The notes: a model not told the origin generated them from the letters alone. A stretch of 10,082 bases of DNA from Wolbachia sp. (GCA_022836975.1 JAIXMJ010000017.1:1-10082); one strand, 5' to 3'; shown: positions 1-7,037, counted from the stretch's first letter. Numbers and translations: made by a program.

Positions 1-29
1 TTAGTGTATAATTCACCAGCTATTACCAT
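1..29 (-). CDS. 5' end of an unidentified gene, cut by the window edge
   Basis: Only the first nine codons are present (MVIAGELYT, then two bases of the tenth), so the product cannot be named. The start is supported by a textbook ribosome binding site: AGGAGGG lies five to six bases upstream of the ATG at 29-27. A promoter-like TTGACA element sits about 80 bases further upstream. The gene runs off the left edge. The decayed IS begins about 105 bases before its start codon, so the insertion seems to have left its promoter intact. That it is a real gene is inferred from the ribosome binding site and promoter only. Confidence 0.5.
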
Positions 30-82
30 AAAACCCTCCTGTAATTAGACCGATTCCTATGAGCAATCAACTCTTGTGCTTT

Positions 83-110
83 AATTTAGTACTTAAATTT
101 AATATGTCAA
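83..110 (-). promoter_or_regulatory. sigma-70-type promoter for the left-edge gene
   Basis: On the minus strand a perfect -35 TTGACA (110-105) is followed after 16 bases by TAAATT (88-83), which matches the -10 consensus at four of six positions. The predicted transcript would start near 76 and have a leader of roughly 45 bases ending in the AGGAGGG ribosome binding site. The call is by eye and the -10 is mediocre. Confidence 0.45.
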
Positions 111-133
111 GTACTTTCTTTGACTTTTTTATT

Positions 134-922
134 AGAACCTATTCACAATCTTTTTAACAATAGAACAGAGAAATCTAAAACAACCATTTACAGGCTAGTA
201 TTAAGCTTTCTTTCACAGTTTTTCCATAGCTTTCTATATTTATTTGGGACATGTCGTCATAAGATCCGAGCCCACATTAACAAAGCTTTAAGGGAAAGGA
301 AAGCCATATACGATCGTGCATTTTTAGCATCGCCATTCTTTAAATTTTTGAAATGTATTATGTCTAAGTTTGTATAGATCCCTGTCTATTTTTTTGGAAT
401 TTTCCTGTTTCTCTTTACAGGGTTTATGCTTGAATTTCTTGCTAAATCTACGATACAATTCGTATCATAAGCTTATAATGCCTATGTCTTGGGCTAGCCT
501 GAATGTCTGGAACCTTCTGATTCTGATAAGCATACAATGCGCATCCACGGCCCTTGCCCCTTTTGTCTTACTCATCATTTGATCTTTTTCTTTTGCTCCA
601 AGTCCAGCCTCATGTACTTTAACATAGCCACTCAAGATCAATAAAAATTTTCAATAAACATTCTCATATCATGCCACCTACACAATCTCCTGCTTCCAAT
701 GGCCATTATCAGGCGATCCACGGTGTATCGGTCCTCAATATCCACATTACTGTATTTATGAATCTCCTATTATCCTTTGCAACTCCTCCCCAGAAACCTC
801 TTCTTCCAGGCAAATGACTTTCTAATTTATCCCACAATTTGTTTCTGATATCATACCTTCTGTGTGTTCTCCATCTTTTCTAACCCTGAAACTCTGTCGT
901 TATCTAAACTTTTATTCAATCA
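134..922 (-). mobile_element. decayed IS5-family insertion sequence, copy 1
   Basis: This stretch holds a nearly full-length but inactivated insertion sequence read on the minus strand. The right limit is where similarity to the second copy stops (after TTCAATCA at 922). The left limit is at AGAACCT (134), also shared with copy 2. The two copies are about 87% identical over the 5' half and about 91% over the last 112 bases, counted by eye. The left end resembles IS5-type ends (GAACCTGTTCA-like in copy 2), but I could not find a matching inverted repeat at the right end, so the true right terminus may be lost or misplaced. About 110 non-coding bases lie between the transposase stop and the left end. 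Confidence 0.75.
257..874 (-). pseudogene. IS5-family transposase fossil (copy 1)
   Basis: Read in shifting minus-strand frames, the remnant recovers the IS5 transposase in order. ATG at 874 opens MENTQK. After a frameshift come DKLESHLPG, DNRRFINTVMWILRT, and then, after another shift, PDNGHWK. Further on are VKVHEAGLGAKEKDQ and MSKTKG (the region around the first catalytic Asp), VDAHCM, AYDT (DKAYD-like, near the second Asp), NPVKRNRKIPKK, RDLYKLRH, and the C-terminal NARSYMAFLSL ending at TGA 259-257. At about 206 codons it is shorter than an intact IS5-type transposase, so internal deletions are present besides several frameshifts. It cannot make a working enzyme. The family assignment rests on motif order and is fairly sure; the subgroup is not. 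Confidence 0.75.
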
Positions 923-1012
923 TCAGTATATTGCAACGACATACCCTAATATCTAGCCATTTGTTAGTGTTTTTAATAATCTTACCTTTTTCATTTATAT
1001 ACTTACCATCAA

Positions 1013-1507
1013 TTATAATGCACATATGTAAAAGTGTAAGTAGCTTGCGAACAGAACACACAATAAATATGGAATCATGAGCAGCGATACGAATCTGATT
1101 TTTGGATAGGATAGCCAAATTATTATGCCTACTAGAATATCCATAGAGCCCAAAATTAGGAGGGCAAGACCAGTTACGCGACAATGGAAGAACACAGGCA
1201 TCCAATTACAGTTTACAATGAGTTGGGTGAAATATAAGCTTTGAAGAGCCTTTAGTTTTGGAAATAAAGACTCGCGCCAAATGAACAAACTGCACATCAC
1301 GATTATCGTGCACAAAGTAATCCAAGCAACCTCAGATACATAATTTGGTGGTATCAGGCATGAACGATGTAAGGTGCTATGCCAAGTACTAATTTCTGGT
1401 TTGGGAAAAGAAGAGCCCATGACCCATGCCATCAGCATGATCTCTATAATCACTATGGGTAGTCCTATACCCCAACAGTTTGAAGAGAGGTAGTTTTTTA
1501 TTTTCAT
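1013..1507 (-). CDS. tspO: TspO/MBR-family membrane protein (tryptophan-rich sensory protein)
   Basis: The 164-residue product is all hydrophobic helices, as in the five-helix TspO/MBR family, which binds porphyrins and other hydrophobic ligands in bacterial or outer mitochondrial membranes. Family landmarks are visible: the early loop with WHSTL and IPPNY (about 42-56), LQSLYFTQLIVNCNW with FF (88-107), a short basic stretch before the fourth helix, and IPY...FASYL (145-157). Length is normal. The ATG at 1507-1505 has only a weak AGG about ten bases upstream. Several positions that I recall as Trp or Asn in relatives are altered: the residue after VN (100), the one after PYLL (150), and the end (ICAL instead of an IW..N-like tail). 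The fold call is reasonably firm; activity is uncertain. It is separated from the neighbouring genes by fossil sequence. Confidence 0.7.
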   Translation of the reverse strand: MKIKNYLSSNCWGIGLPIVIIEIMLMAWVMGSSFPKPEISTWHSTLHRSCLIPPNYVSEVAWITLCTIIVMCSLFIWRESLFPKLKALQSLYFTQLIVNCNWMPVFFHCRVTGLALLILGSMDILVGIIIWLSYPKIRFVSLLMIPYLLCVLFASYLHFYICAL

Positions 1508-1545
1508 AAAGCATTACCTAATCATAATAGTTATAAATATAAAAG

Positions 1546-1561
1546 ATAGTGTAGACACTAT
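1546..1561. promoter_or_regulatory. perfect 7+2+7 palindrome upstream of tspO
   Basis: ATAGTGT AG ACACTAT forms a perfect inverted repeat centred about 46 bases before the tspO start codon. On the minus strand a TATAGT (-10-like) overlaps one arm. This is the geometry of a dimeric repressor site, but no convincing -35 was found, and the same bases could simply form a small hairpin in the leader. Confidence 0.3.
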
Positions 1562-1605
1562 AAAATTAAGTATAACAACTTTCTTAACCTGAATCAAACA
1601 TTAAA

Positions 1606-1702
1606 TCAATAGCTTTCCAACTTCATGAAGTATGCAATGCATATTGCAACGAATGGATGAATCACGTTCTTTGTGAACACAATGCTTAGCAAATCAAATT
1701 TT
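1606..1702 (-). pseudogene. probable fragment of an AEC-family (auxin efflux carrier-like) transporter
   Basis: A minus-strand frame without a start reads KFDLLSIVFTKNVIHPF and then VAICIAYFMKLESY before TGA at 1608-1606. The pattern of a conserved 'H-P' entering a hydrophobic helix after a basic loop resembles the AEC (PF03547) membrane transporters. Only about 31 residues remain, there is no start codon, and no continuation was found on either side. The identification is by pattern recall and is weak. A chance hydrophobic frame is the alternative. Confidence 0.3.
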
Positions 1703-1853
1703 AAACATTGCGCTGTAGATCCTCTGCGAAGCACTGCGAAGTATTTTGAGTATGGAGTAGTCCAAAAGTAGAATTAGCTAAAAACCATATTTTAGATTCA
1801 CGAGACCAGCTATTATGCGGTCTTTTTACTACTTCTTTGTAATTCATTGCCAT
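1701..1853 (-). CDS. short unidentified ORF (50 codons), possibly a gene fragment
   Basis: ATG at 1853-1851 opens a 50-residue frame (MAMNYKEVVKR, then HNSWSRESKIWFL) ending in TAA at 1703-1701. A second ATG lies two codons in. No usable ribosome binding site is seen; a GGAG is about 27 bases away. The amino-acid composition is protein-like rather than random, with several Trp and a basic N-terminus, so it may be the head of a decayed gene whose frame continues into the AEC-like fragment next to it. I do not recognise it. The rest of 1854-2000 is A+T-rich and shows nothing I can support. Confidence 0.25.
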   Translation of the reverse strand: MAMNYKEVVKRPHNSWSRESKIWFLANSTFGLLHTQNTSQCFAEDLQRNV

Positions 1854-2000
1854 ATTTTTATTTTAAAAATAATATTCTACTCCCTTATTTATTTCTTTTT
1901 ACTTATTTTTTTGTAGCTTTGCAGATGGTCTAATGATTTTTCTTTATATTTTAATGTGTTGAGTAAGACAAAGTAGATTATTATTAATGGAGAAATGAAG

Positions 2001-2858
2001 TCATACCACCTCATCAATAATTCGTTTTTGTAAGCGAGCTTCAGGGCTGGTTTTATCTGCTATTTGGCATAGCTCAAATGTTGCCTTCCAAAGTGCCCAG
2101 GCGCGTGCGCGAAGCCATGTATCTTGATCCAGATCCATTTCAGAAATAAAAATTTTACGAGATTTTCCTGATAAATAGGTCCATGCAATTACTAAATCGC
2201 ATGCAGGATCGCCAACAGCAGAACTGCCAAAGTCAATGACTGCAGATAGTTTGCAGTTCTCCATTAGCATATTGCCAATAGAAAAATCCCCATGAATCCA
2301 TACGGGTGTCTTATCCCATTTTGTCATGCAAGCCTGATCCCATAAAGCTAATGCTTTGCTTGTGTCTATAACTTCAGCCAGTTCTACAATTTGTTCTCGT
2401 GCTCCTTTATCGTAAATACTGACATGATCACCTCGCCACCAATTGTGCTGACCTGGCTCAAGACCTTTAACATCACTAATAGCCTGCAGCTCTTTTAAAA
2501 ACTTAGCCAAATCAAAAGCAAGTTGTTTTTTTTCTTGATCTGTTAGCGTCAGTAGATTAATACTTTTCCCAGGCAACCATTTGTATATAGAAAATGGATA
2601 ATGGTAGTCTGACGACGGTTTGCCAATTTTAATAGGAGCTGGAATGCGAAGGCTCAAACGTTTTGCGAGTTGCGGTAACAGTTCTTGCTCTTTTGGAATT
2701 TGTGAAGCGTAATCTCCGACTGTTGGCATACGAATGAGCATGTCTGAACCTAGCCTATATGTACGATTATCATGCCCCTGTTTCTCAACATCTGTGATTG
2801 GTAAATCGCTGAATTCTGGAAATTGCTCCGCTACGAGCTTACGCGCAAGATCAAGGAT
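2001..2858 (-). pseudogene. aminoglycoside-phosphotransferase-family kinase with lost start codon
   Basis: The frame encodes a small-molecule kinase of the APH/choline-kinase fold, which phosphorylates hydroxyls of aminoglycosides or other small molecules. Seen in it: the Brenner motif HGDFSIGN (150-157 counted from the ATG at 2741), the metal-binding DFG (170-172) and GDPACDL. A family-like N-lobe (DLARKLVAEQFPEF, then KQGHDNRTYRLG) is encoded for 39 codons upstream of that ATG, but this stretch has no ATG, GTG or TTG. At the expected start, 2858-2856, stands ATC, with an ideal AGGGG six bases upstream. The simplest reading is an ATG to ATC loss of start, leaving either no product, a weak ATC-initiated 285-residue protein, or a 246-residue protein lacking the first N-lobe strands. 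It is the last gene of the operon and overlaps the protease gene by 28 bases. The substrate is unknown and resistance should not be assumed. Confidence 0.75.
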
Positions 2859-3940
2859 AACTCACCCCTCTTAATTTTTTCTAATATAAAACTTTGCAAA
2901 GCGGGTGTATTATGAACCTCTTTGAATTCTATGTTTGGAGCATAGGGTTCATTATCTAAGCGCGGACGGTTGTGATAGACTTTGATGGGAAAATAGAAAT
3001 TGCCAAAACCACTTGGTAAATGCAATGATCTAACTTCCGTATACACTCTATCTGCGTTTGTCTTTTGGCCAATCAATATAACTTTTTTAGTCATAATTTT
3101 TAATTCGTCGATGAAACTTAGCGCAGCACTTACATTGAAAGAGTCAGTGATAACAATCACTTTAAAACCAAACTCTGACTCGGAAGTTATATTTTTTGTA
3201 GGTCCACAAGTTTTATAAAAATATTCCCTATAAAACACATCTCCTTTTTCCAAGCTTTCTTTTAACCCATCCTTTACATCCTGTAGATATTGGTTGGTCG
3301 TCGGATCTCTCGTTAGTAAAGACGATATATGGCTTAAGTTACCCTGGCTTGCCCGCCAATCCACAAATACCTTCTTATTACATAAGCATTTTTTTTGGTG
3401 AGCATATTCCTCTCCGAATAAAGCATTGATAATTTGGCTCCCATAATATGAATTACCCCCGTGATTTCCACGAAGATCAAAAACGATATATTTTTTCGTC
3501 TGTAAGTCTAAGAGGCGTTTGATAACTTCTCTAAAATCCTTTTCTTGCTCTGTTTTCAAGTAAAAAGTAGGCAAGGTGATCCATGCAACCTCATTAGAAA
3601 GCTCTGATATAGAAAACTTTGATGTGATAGCGCTTTGTTTTTGAGCGATGTTATCAAACCAACGAACCCCTAGATGAACATCATTAAAGCTTTTAGCAAA
3701 ATCAGAGATAATTGTTTTTGAGATAGAATTGATCCTAGATTCCTTTATTGCTGATTTTGCTGTTGCATAAGAATTTTCTAAATTTTCACAAAAGTTAGGA
3801 TCTTCGTCATTGTAAACCCCTGGGTGGTTTTCCAAAATTGAGTTGTAAATAAAATCTAAATCTTGAACCCCTGGATTTTGTTTTACCGCGTAAGAGGTCA
3901 TCAATAATGCACAGGCAATAAGTAAGGCTAATTTCTTCAT
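2831..3940 (-). CDS. S41-family (C-terminal-processing-like) serine protease, probably exported
   Basis: The chosen start is the ATG at 3940, giving 369 residues that open with MKKLALLIACALLMTSYA, a clear signal peptide. A longer frame begins at 3961, but the 3940 start has AGGAG seven bases upstream and places the signal correctly. The S41 core follows: a helical N-terminal region with ENHPGVYND, the FDLRGNHGG strand-turn (about 154-162), and the nucleophile region ITDSFNVSAA with the likely catalytic Ser near residue 271. Then come IGQKTNADRVYTEVR and LPSG, which form the rest of the active-site sheet. No PDZ domain is evident. It probably acts on peptides or proteins in the periplasm; the substrate is unknown. 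It begins 17 bases after the acetyltransferase stop. Its last dozen residues overlap the kinase frame and may be non-native extension. Confidence 0.75.
   Translation of the reverse strand: MKKLALLIACALLMTSYAVKQNPGVQDLDFIYNSILENHPGVYNDEDPNFCENLENSYATAKSAIKESRINSISKTIISDFAKSFNDVHLGVRWFDNIAQKQSAITSKFSISELSNEVAWITLPTFYLKTEQEKDFREVIKRLLDLQTKKYIVFDLRGNHGGNSYYGSQIINALFGEEYAHQKKCLCNKKVFVDWRASQGNLSHISSLLTRDPTTNQYLQDVKDGLKESLEKGDVFYREYFYKTCGPTKNITSESEFGFKVIVITDSFNVSAALSFIDELKIMTKKVILIGQKTNADRVYTEVRSLHLPSGFGNFYFPIKVYHNRPRLDNEPYAPNIEFKEVHNTPALQSFILEKIKRGELSLILRVSS
2856..2869 (-). promoter_or_regulatory. intact ribosome binding site facing a non-start codon (ATC)
   Basis: AGGGG at 2869-2865 is followed after TGAGTT by ATC at 2858-2856, in frame with the kinase. 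The spacing is ideal for initiation, so the position very likely marks the ancestral start. The site lies inside the 3' end of the protease gene, which fits translational coupling. Confidence 0.55.
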
Positions 3941-3957
3941 GCAATATCTCCTACACA

Positions 3958-4578
3958 TCACTCAGATGCAGCGGATAGATTTTGTGCGCTCAAGAACTTG
4001 CGTTTTGGATGGTCGTGAGCACAGCATACAACAAGGATTTTGGTAGCACCTTTAGCTTTAGCGGTAGTTTTTGCGGCTTCAATTAACCTTGCTTCAATAG
4101 ACTGCCAAAGGTTTTCTGATTTGACGTAACAGCCATCAACCATCAATGTTAGGCCACCTTGATTATAAACTTCAGCAGCTGGAATGAGATTGCCAGTGAT
4201 AAATTTTAGGATTTCTTGGGTGTCGCTTTCTGTTGTAAACATCAAATAATTTGTATCCTCCAGCAGTTCTTTAAACCACTGTCTTTGTGAGTTATCGCCT
4301 TCTTCTCCTGTATAATGCCAAAACTGCGGTTGGGCTTCTTCGTAAGTTAGACTCTTGGTTTTAGATAATGAACCTATTGCTTCAATATCGGAAGACTTGG
4401 TTGGGCGTACCACAAATTTGGGAACGGCATCTTTCTTAATGCTGTTTTGCGTATCAAACTCAAAGAGAATTCTTCGAGGACAATGCTCATCATAAGTTAC
4501 TTTCTTGATTTGCTTATTAAAAGTGCTATAAGTAAATTCAACGATAGGAGCACATTTTATGCTGGCAAGACAACTCAT
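3958..4578 (-). CDS. GNAT-family N-acetyltransferase, degenerate at both ends
   Basis: The 206-residue product contains a GNAT-type acetyl-CoA-dependent acyltransferase domain: FVVRPTKSSDIEAI (first strand and helix, about 55-68), FWHYTGEEGDNSQRQWF, LMFTTESD (fourth-strand region), GGLTLMVDGCYV, and LWQSIEARLIEAAKTTAKAKG at the cofactor loop and helix. There the usual Gly-rich loop reads SIEA, with Glu where a Gly is expected. About 54 residues precede the recognisable domain and I cannot assign them. The ATG at 4578 has only AAGG two bases away, so the start is unsure; an in-frame stop lies upstream. The frame stops after SAASE. Beyond the TGA it would read CVGDIA and end in a TGA overlapping the protease ATG, so the native C-terminus was probably slightly longer. 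First gene of the operon; substrate unknown. Confidence 0.65.
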   Translation of the reverse strand: MSCLASIKCAPIVEFTYSTFNKQIKKVTYDEHCPRRILFEFDTQNSIKKDAVPKFVVRPTKSSDIEAIGSLSKTKSLTYEEAQPQFWHYTGEEGDNSQRQWFKELLEDTNYLMFTTESDTQEILKFITGNLIPAAEVYNQGGLTLMVDGCYVKSENLWQSIEARLIEAAKTTAKAKGATKILVVCCAHDHPKRKFLSAQNLSAASE

Positions 4579-4638
4579 GGCCTTTAATTTGAATGGGTTT
4601 ATGTATCATTTTTTTTAGAGTAGTAAGGACAAAGCATT

Positions 4639-4665
4639 AAATTAAGATGCGAAGAAGCTTAATTT
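4639..4665. other. 8-bp-stem hairpin in the operon leader
   Basis: AAATTAAG (4639-4646) and CTTAATTT (4658-4665) are perfect inverted copies with an 11-base loop. It lies just downstream of the predicted transcription start of the acetyltransferase operon and after the end of aspS. No T-run follows on the minus strand, so it is not a classical terminator. Its role is unknown. Confidence 0.35.
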
Positions 4666-4669
4666 CACA

Positions 4670-4698
4670 ACTATATATGCAAAGGAATACAAAGTCAA
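4670..4698 (-). promoter_or_regulatory. strong sigma-70-type promoter of the GNAT-S41-kinase operon
   Basis: On the minus strand TTGACT (4698-4693), a 17-base spacer, and TATAGT (4675-4670) each match consensus at five of six positions with ideal spacing. It begins two bases after the aspS stop codon, so the operon is likely transcribed independently of aspS. The predicted leader is about 85 bases. Confidence 0.6.
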
Positions 4699-4699
4699 A

Positions 4700-6514
4700 T
4701 CATTCAGATATTTGTAAATGAAGTATACGCAAGTGATCCTCATCTATCGTGGAAGGTGCACCCATTAAGACATCTTCTCCATGCTGATTCATAGGAAAAC
4801 AGATTACTTCACGAATATTTGGTTCACCAGTAAGCAACATAACCATACGATCAATTCCTGGAGCCATACCACCATGCGGAGGAACACCAAATCTAAAAGC
4901 ACGCACCAACGAACCAAACCTGGTATCTACTTCTTTTTTACTATAACCTGCTATAGCGAAGGCTTTATACATAATATCTAACTTATTATTACGAATTGCA
5001 CCACTTGATAATTCCACTCCATTACACACTAAATCGAATTGATAAGCAAGGATGTCTAATGGATTTTTTTCTTCCAAGTCTTGTAATTCAGCTTTTGGCA
5101 TAGAGAATGGATTATGAAAAAAAGCGATTTTTCTATTTTTATCATCTGACCAAGTATCAATGGTAAAATATGGAAAATCAACTACCCAACAAAACTTGAA
5201 TATATTATTATCAATTAACTTTAATTCCAATCCTAAAAGATTTCGCACTTTACCAGCAATTGTTGCAGCTTCATCTTCTTCAGCAGAAGCAAAAAACAAA
5301 CCATCTCCTGGTTTGACATTTGTTATTTCTTTAATTTGATTTAGCTTATTGCTATCAAGAAATTTAGCGATAGGTCCCTTTGCCGTACCATTTTCATCAA
5401 AAATTATATACCCTAAACCCTGTACACCAAATTCCTTTTGAGCATATTCTATTTTTTTATCAAAAAAACTACGCGGTTCTTTTGCAGTACCAGGTGCTGG
5501 AATTGCTCTTACAACCATACCACTCTCAATATTCTTTTTAAAAATATTGAATTCTGAATCACGAAATACTTCCGTAACATCACTTATCAATATAGGGTTA
5601 CGCAAATCTGGTTGATCGGAACCATATTTTAACATAGCTTCCTTATAGGAAATTCGAGGGAAGAGTTGATCAACATACTTATTGGAAAACTTAGTAAATA
5701 TATTATACATAACATATTCAACAACTTGAAAAATATCCTCTTGAGTTACGAAGGACATTTCTAAATCTAATTGATAGAATTCCCCAGGAGAACGATCAGC
5801 CCTTGCATTTTCATCACGGAAACAAGGTGCGATCTGGAAATATTTATCAAATCCTGAAACCATTAACAATTGCTTAAAGATCTGTGGTGCTTGTGGTAAT
5901 GCATAAAACTTACCTGGATTTAACCTACTTGGTACTAAATAATCACGTGCACCTTCCGGCGATGAGGCAGTAAGTATAGGGGTCTGAATTTCCAAAAACC
6001 CTTGCTTTATCATTAGATTGCGTAATTCTTCAATAACTTTAGAACGTAAGATTATATTGTTACGAATTTCTTCACGTCTCAGATCAAGAAATCTATATTT
6101 AAATCTCATGTCCTCTGGATATTCCTGTTCACTTGTAATACTAGACAAAATGCTCTTTTCTTCTTTTGCCATTTCTTCATTCTCTGAAAACTTTATTTCT
6201 GATTCAATGTGTAAACGTTCAACTACAAGCTCAATTTCTCCTGTTGGTATTGCGCTATTAATTGTATCTATAGACCTTGCTTTAACTGTACCTTGAACAG
6301 TTAGAACACTTTCTAATTTAAGGTCTGAAATTTTTTGGAAGAACTCTTTATCATTATTGAAGACTAATTGCGTGATTCCATAAAAATCACGTAGATCCAC
6401 AAAAATTAAATTACCATGATCACGCTTATGATATAACCACCCTGAAAGAGTTATTTCTTCTCCAACGTTGTCTTTTCTTAATGCATTACATGTGTGAGTT
6501 CTATAGTGATTCAT
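4700..6514 (-). CDS. aspS: aspartyl-tRNA synthetase (class II)
   Basis: This cytoplasmic enzyme charges tRNA-Asp with aspartate using ATP. In order along 604 residues: the OB-fold anticodon-binding domain (about 1-105, with SGWLYHKRDHGNL and VDLRDFYG), an acidic insert before EQEYPED (about 107-135), the class II core with RFLDLRR, TPILTASSPEGARD and motif 2 (FRDENARADR, about 232-241), the bacterial GAD insertion after YGSDQPDLRNP, and motif 3 (PPHGGMAPGIDR) near the C-terminus. His at residue 33 (RDHG) is the residue associated with non-discriminating enzymes, which also charge tRNA-Asn for GatCAB amidation. The ATG at 6514 is chosen because relatives start at this Met; a TTG three codons upstream is the only extension. 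Shine-Dalgarno is weak (GAAAG). Length and motifs look intact. Confidence 0.95.
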   Translation of the reverse strand: MNHYRTHTCNALRKDNVGEEITLSGWLYHKRDHGNLIFVDLRDFYGITQLVFNNDKEFFQKISDLKLESVLTVQGTVKARSIDTINSAIPTGEIELVVERLHIESEIKFSENEEMAKEEKSILSSITSEQEYPEDMRFKYRFLDLRREEIRNNIILRSKVIEELRNLMIKQGFLEIQTPILTASSPEGARDYLVPSRLNPGKFYALPQAPQIFKQLLMVSGFDKYFQIAPCFRDENARADRSPGEFYQLDLEMSFVTQEDIFQVVEYVMYNIFTKFSNKYVDQLFPRISYKEAMLKYGSDQPDLRNPILISDVTEVFRDSEFNIFKKNIESGMVVRAIPAPGTAKEPRSFFDKKIEYAQKEFGVQGLGYIIFDENGTAKGPIAKFLDSNKLNQIKEITNVKPGDGLFFASAEEDEAATIAGKVRNLLGLELKLIDNNIFKFCWVVDFPYFTIDTWSDDKNRKIAFFHNPFSMPKAELQDLEEKNPLDILAYQFDLVCNGVELSSGAIRNNKLDIMYKAFAIAGYSKKEVDTRFGSLVRAFRFGVPPHGGMAPGIDRMVMLLTGEPNIREVICFPMNQHGEDVLMGAPSTIDEDHLRILHLQISE

Positions 6515-6537
6515 TACTTTCAATAATAATACGCAAA

Positions 6538-6566
6538 AGTATAAAATTATATGGTTATATATACAA
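6538..6566 (-). promoter_or_regulatory. probable aspS promoter
   Basis: TTGTAT (6566-6561), 17 bases, then TATACT (6543-6538) on the minus strand. The -10 matches five of six consensus positions and the -35 three of six. Transcription would begin near 6531, with a leader of about 16 bases. The second IS fossil begins about 75 bases upstream of this promoter. Very A+T-rich context makes alternatives possible. Confidence 0.45.
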
Positions 6567-6842
6567 GTTAAATTTATCAGGAATGTTTCAGGTGCATGGT
6601 ATAATGGAATGGATTAACTATCATAATACAGGAACACTGATAAGAACCTGTTCATAATCTTTTTCACAATAGAACAGAGAAAACTAAAACGACCATTTGC
6701 AGACTAGTATTAAGCTTTCTTTCACAGTTTGTCCATAGCATACTATATTTATCTAGCTAGGTAGTGTCGACATTAAATAAAAACAGAGTTAAAATAGTAT
6801 TTTTTGAGAGGGAAAGATGTTATACGATCTGAAAGATGAAAG

Positions 6843-7037
6843 TGGGAAGGAATAGTAAAGAATAATAGGACATTTATAAATGCAGTAATGTGGATATTTA
6901 GTACAGGTGCACCATGGACCACCTGAAAAATCCCCTGCTTCCAATGGCCATAATCAGGTGGTCCACTGTGCACCTGTTCTAAATATCCACATTACTGCAT
7001 TTATGAATCTCCTATTATCCCTTGCAATCCCTTCCCA
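6843..7037. repeat. long inverted repeat: two 84-base arms, 27-base loop
   Basis: Arms 6843-6926 and 6954-7037 are equal in length with no gaps and match at about 74 of 84 positions by eye. The outer part is less conserved than the inner 60 bases. The right arm is the normal transposase start (reading DNRRFINAVMWIFRT on the minus strand) and the left arm is the same segment inverted. Copy 1 of the IS has no such left arm, so the inversion-duplication happened in this copy. A transcript crossing it would fold into a long, nearly perfect RNA duplex. Confidence 0.85.

Noticed and set aside
120..582. Plus-strand ORFs of 85 and 70 codons
   Set aside because: They are the antisense of the IS5 transposase remnant, whose motifs are read on the minus strand.
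912..1205. 97-codon minus-strand ORF
   Set aside because: It overlaps tspO in another frame. Its last part (DGKYINEKGKIIKN) looks protein-like, but it has no start of its own and I could not identify it.
1803..1825. AGACC...GGTCT stem followed by TTTTT, looking like a plus-strand terminator
   Set aside because: No plus-strand gene lies upstream of it, the stem is only five to seven pairs with a bulge, and it falls inside the short minus-strand ORF, so chance is likely.
3958..3960. TGA read as Trp (alternative genetic code)
   Set aside because: TGA also ends aspS at a normal C-terminus, and the lineage uses the standard bacterial code, so a nonsense mutation is the better explanation.
2001..4578. 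A defence island or toxin-antitoxin system
   Set aside because: The three products match acetyltransferase, S41 protease and APH-type kinase folds; no nuclease, NTPase or toxin-antitoxin pairing is visible. The kinase is not of the HipA type.
4700..6296. Plus-strand ORFs at 4781-4981 and 6018-6296
   Set aside because: Antisense frames of aspS with no ribosome binding site and no family resemblance.
6773..6973. 66-codon minus-strand ORF
   Set aside because: Its first residues (PPDYGHWK) come from the transposase remnant and the rest is the inverted arm and filler; it is not a gene.
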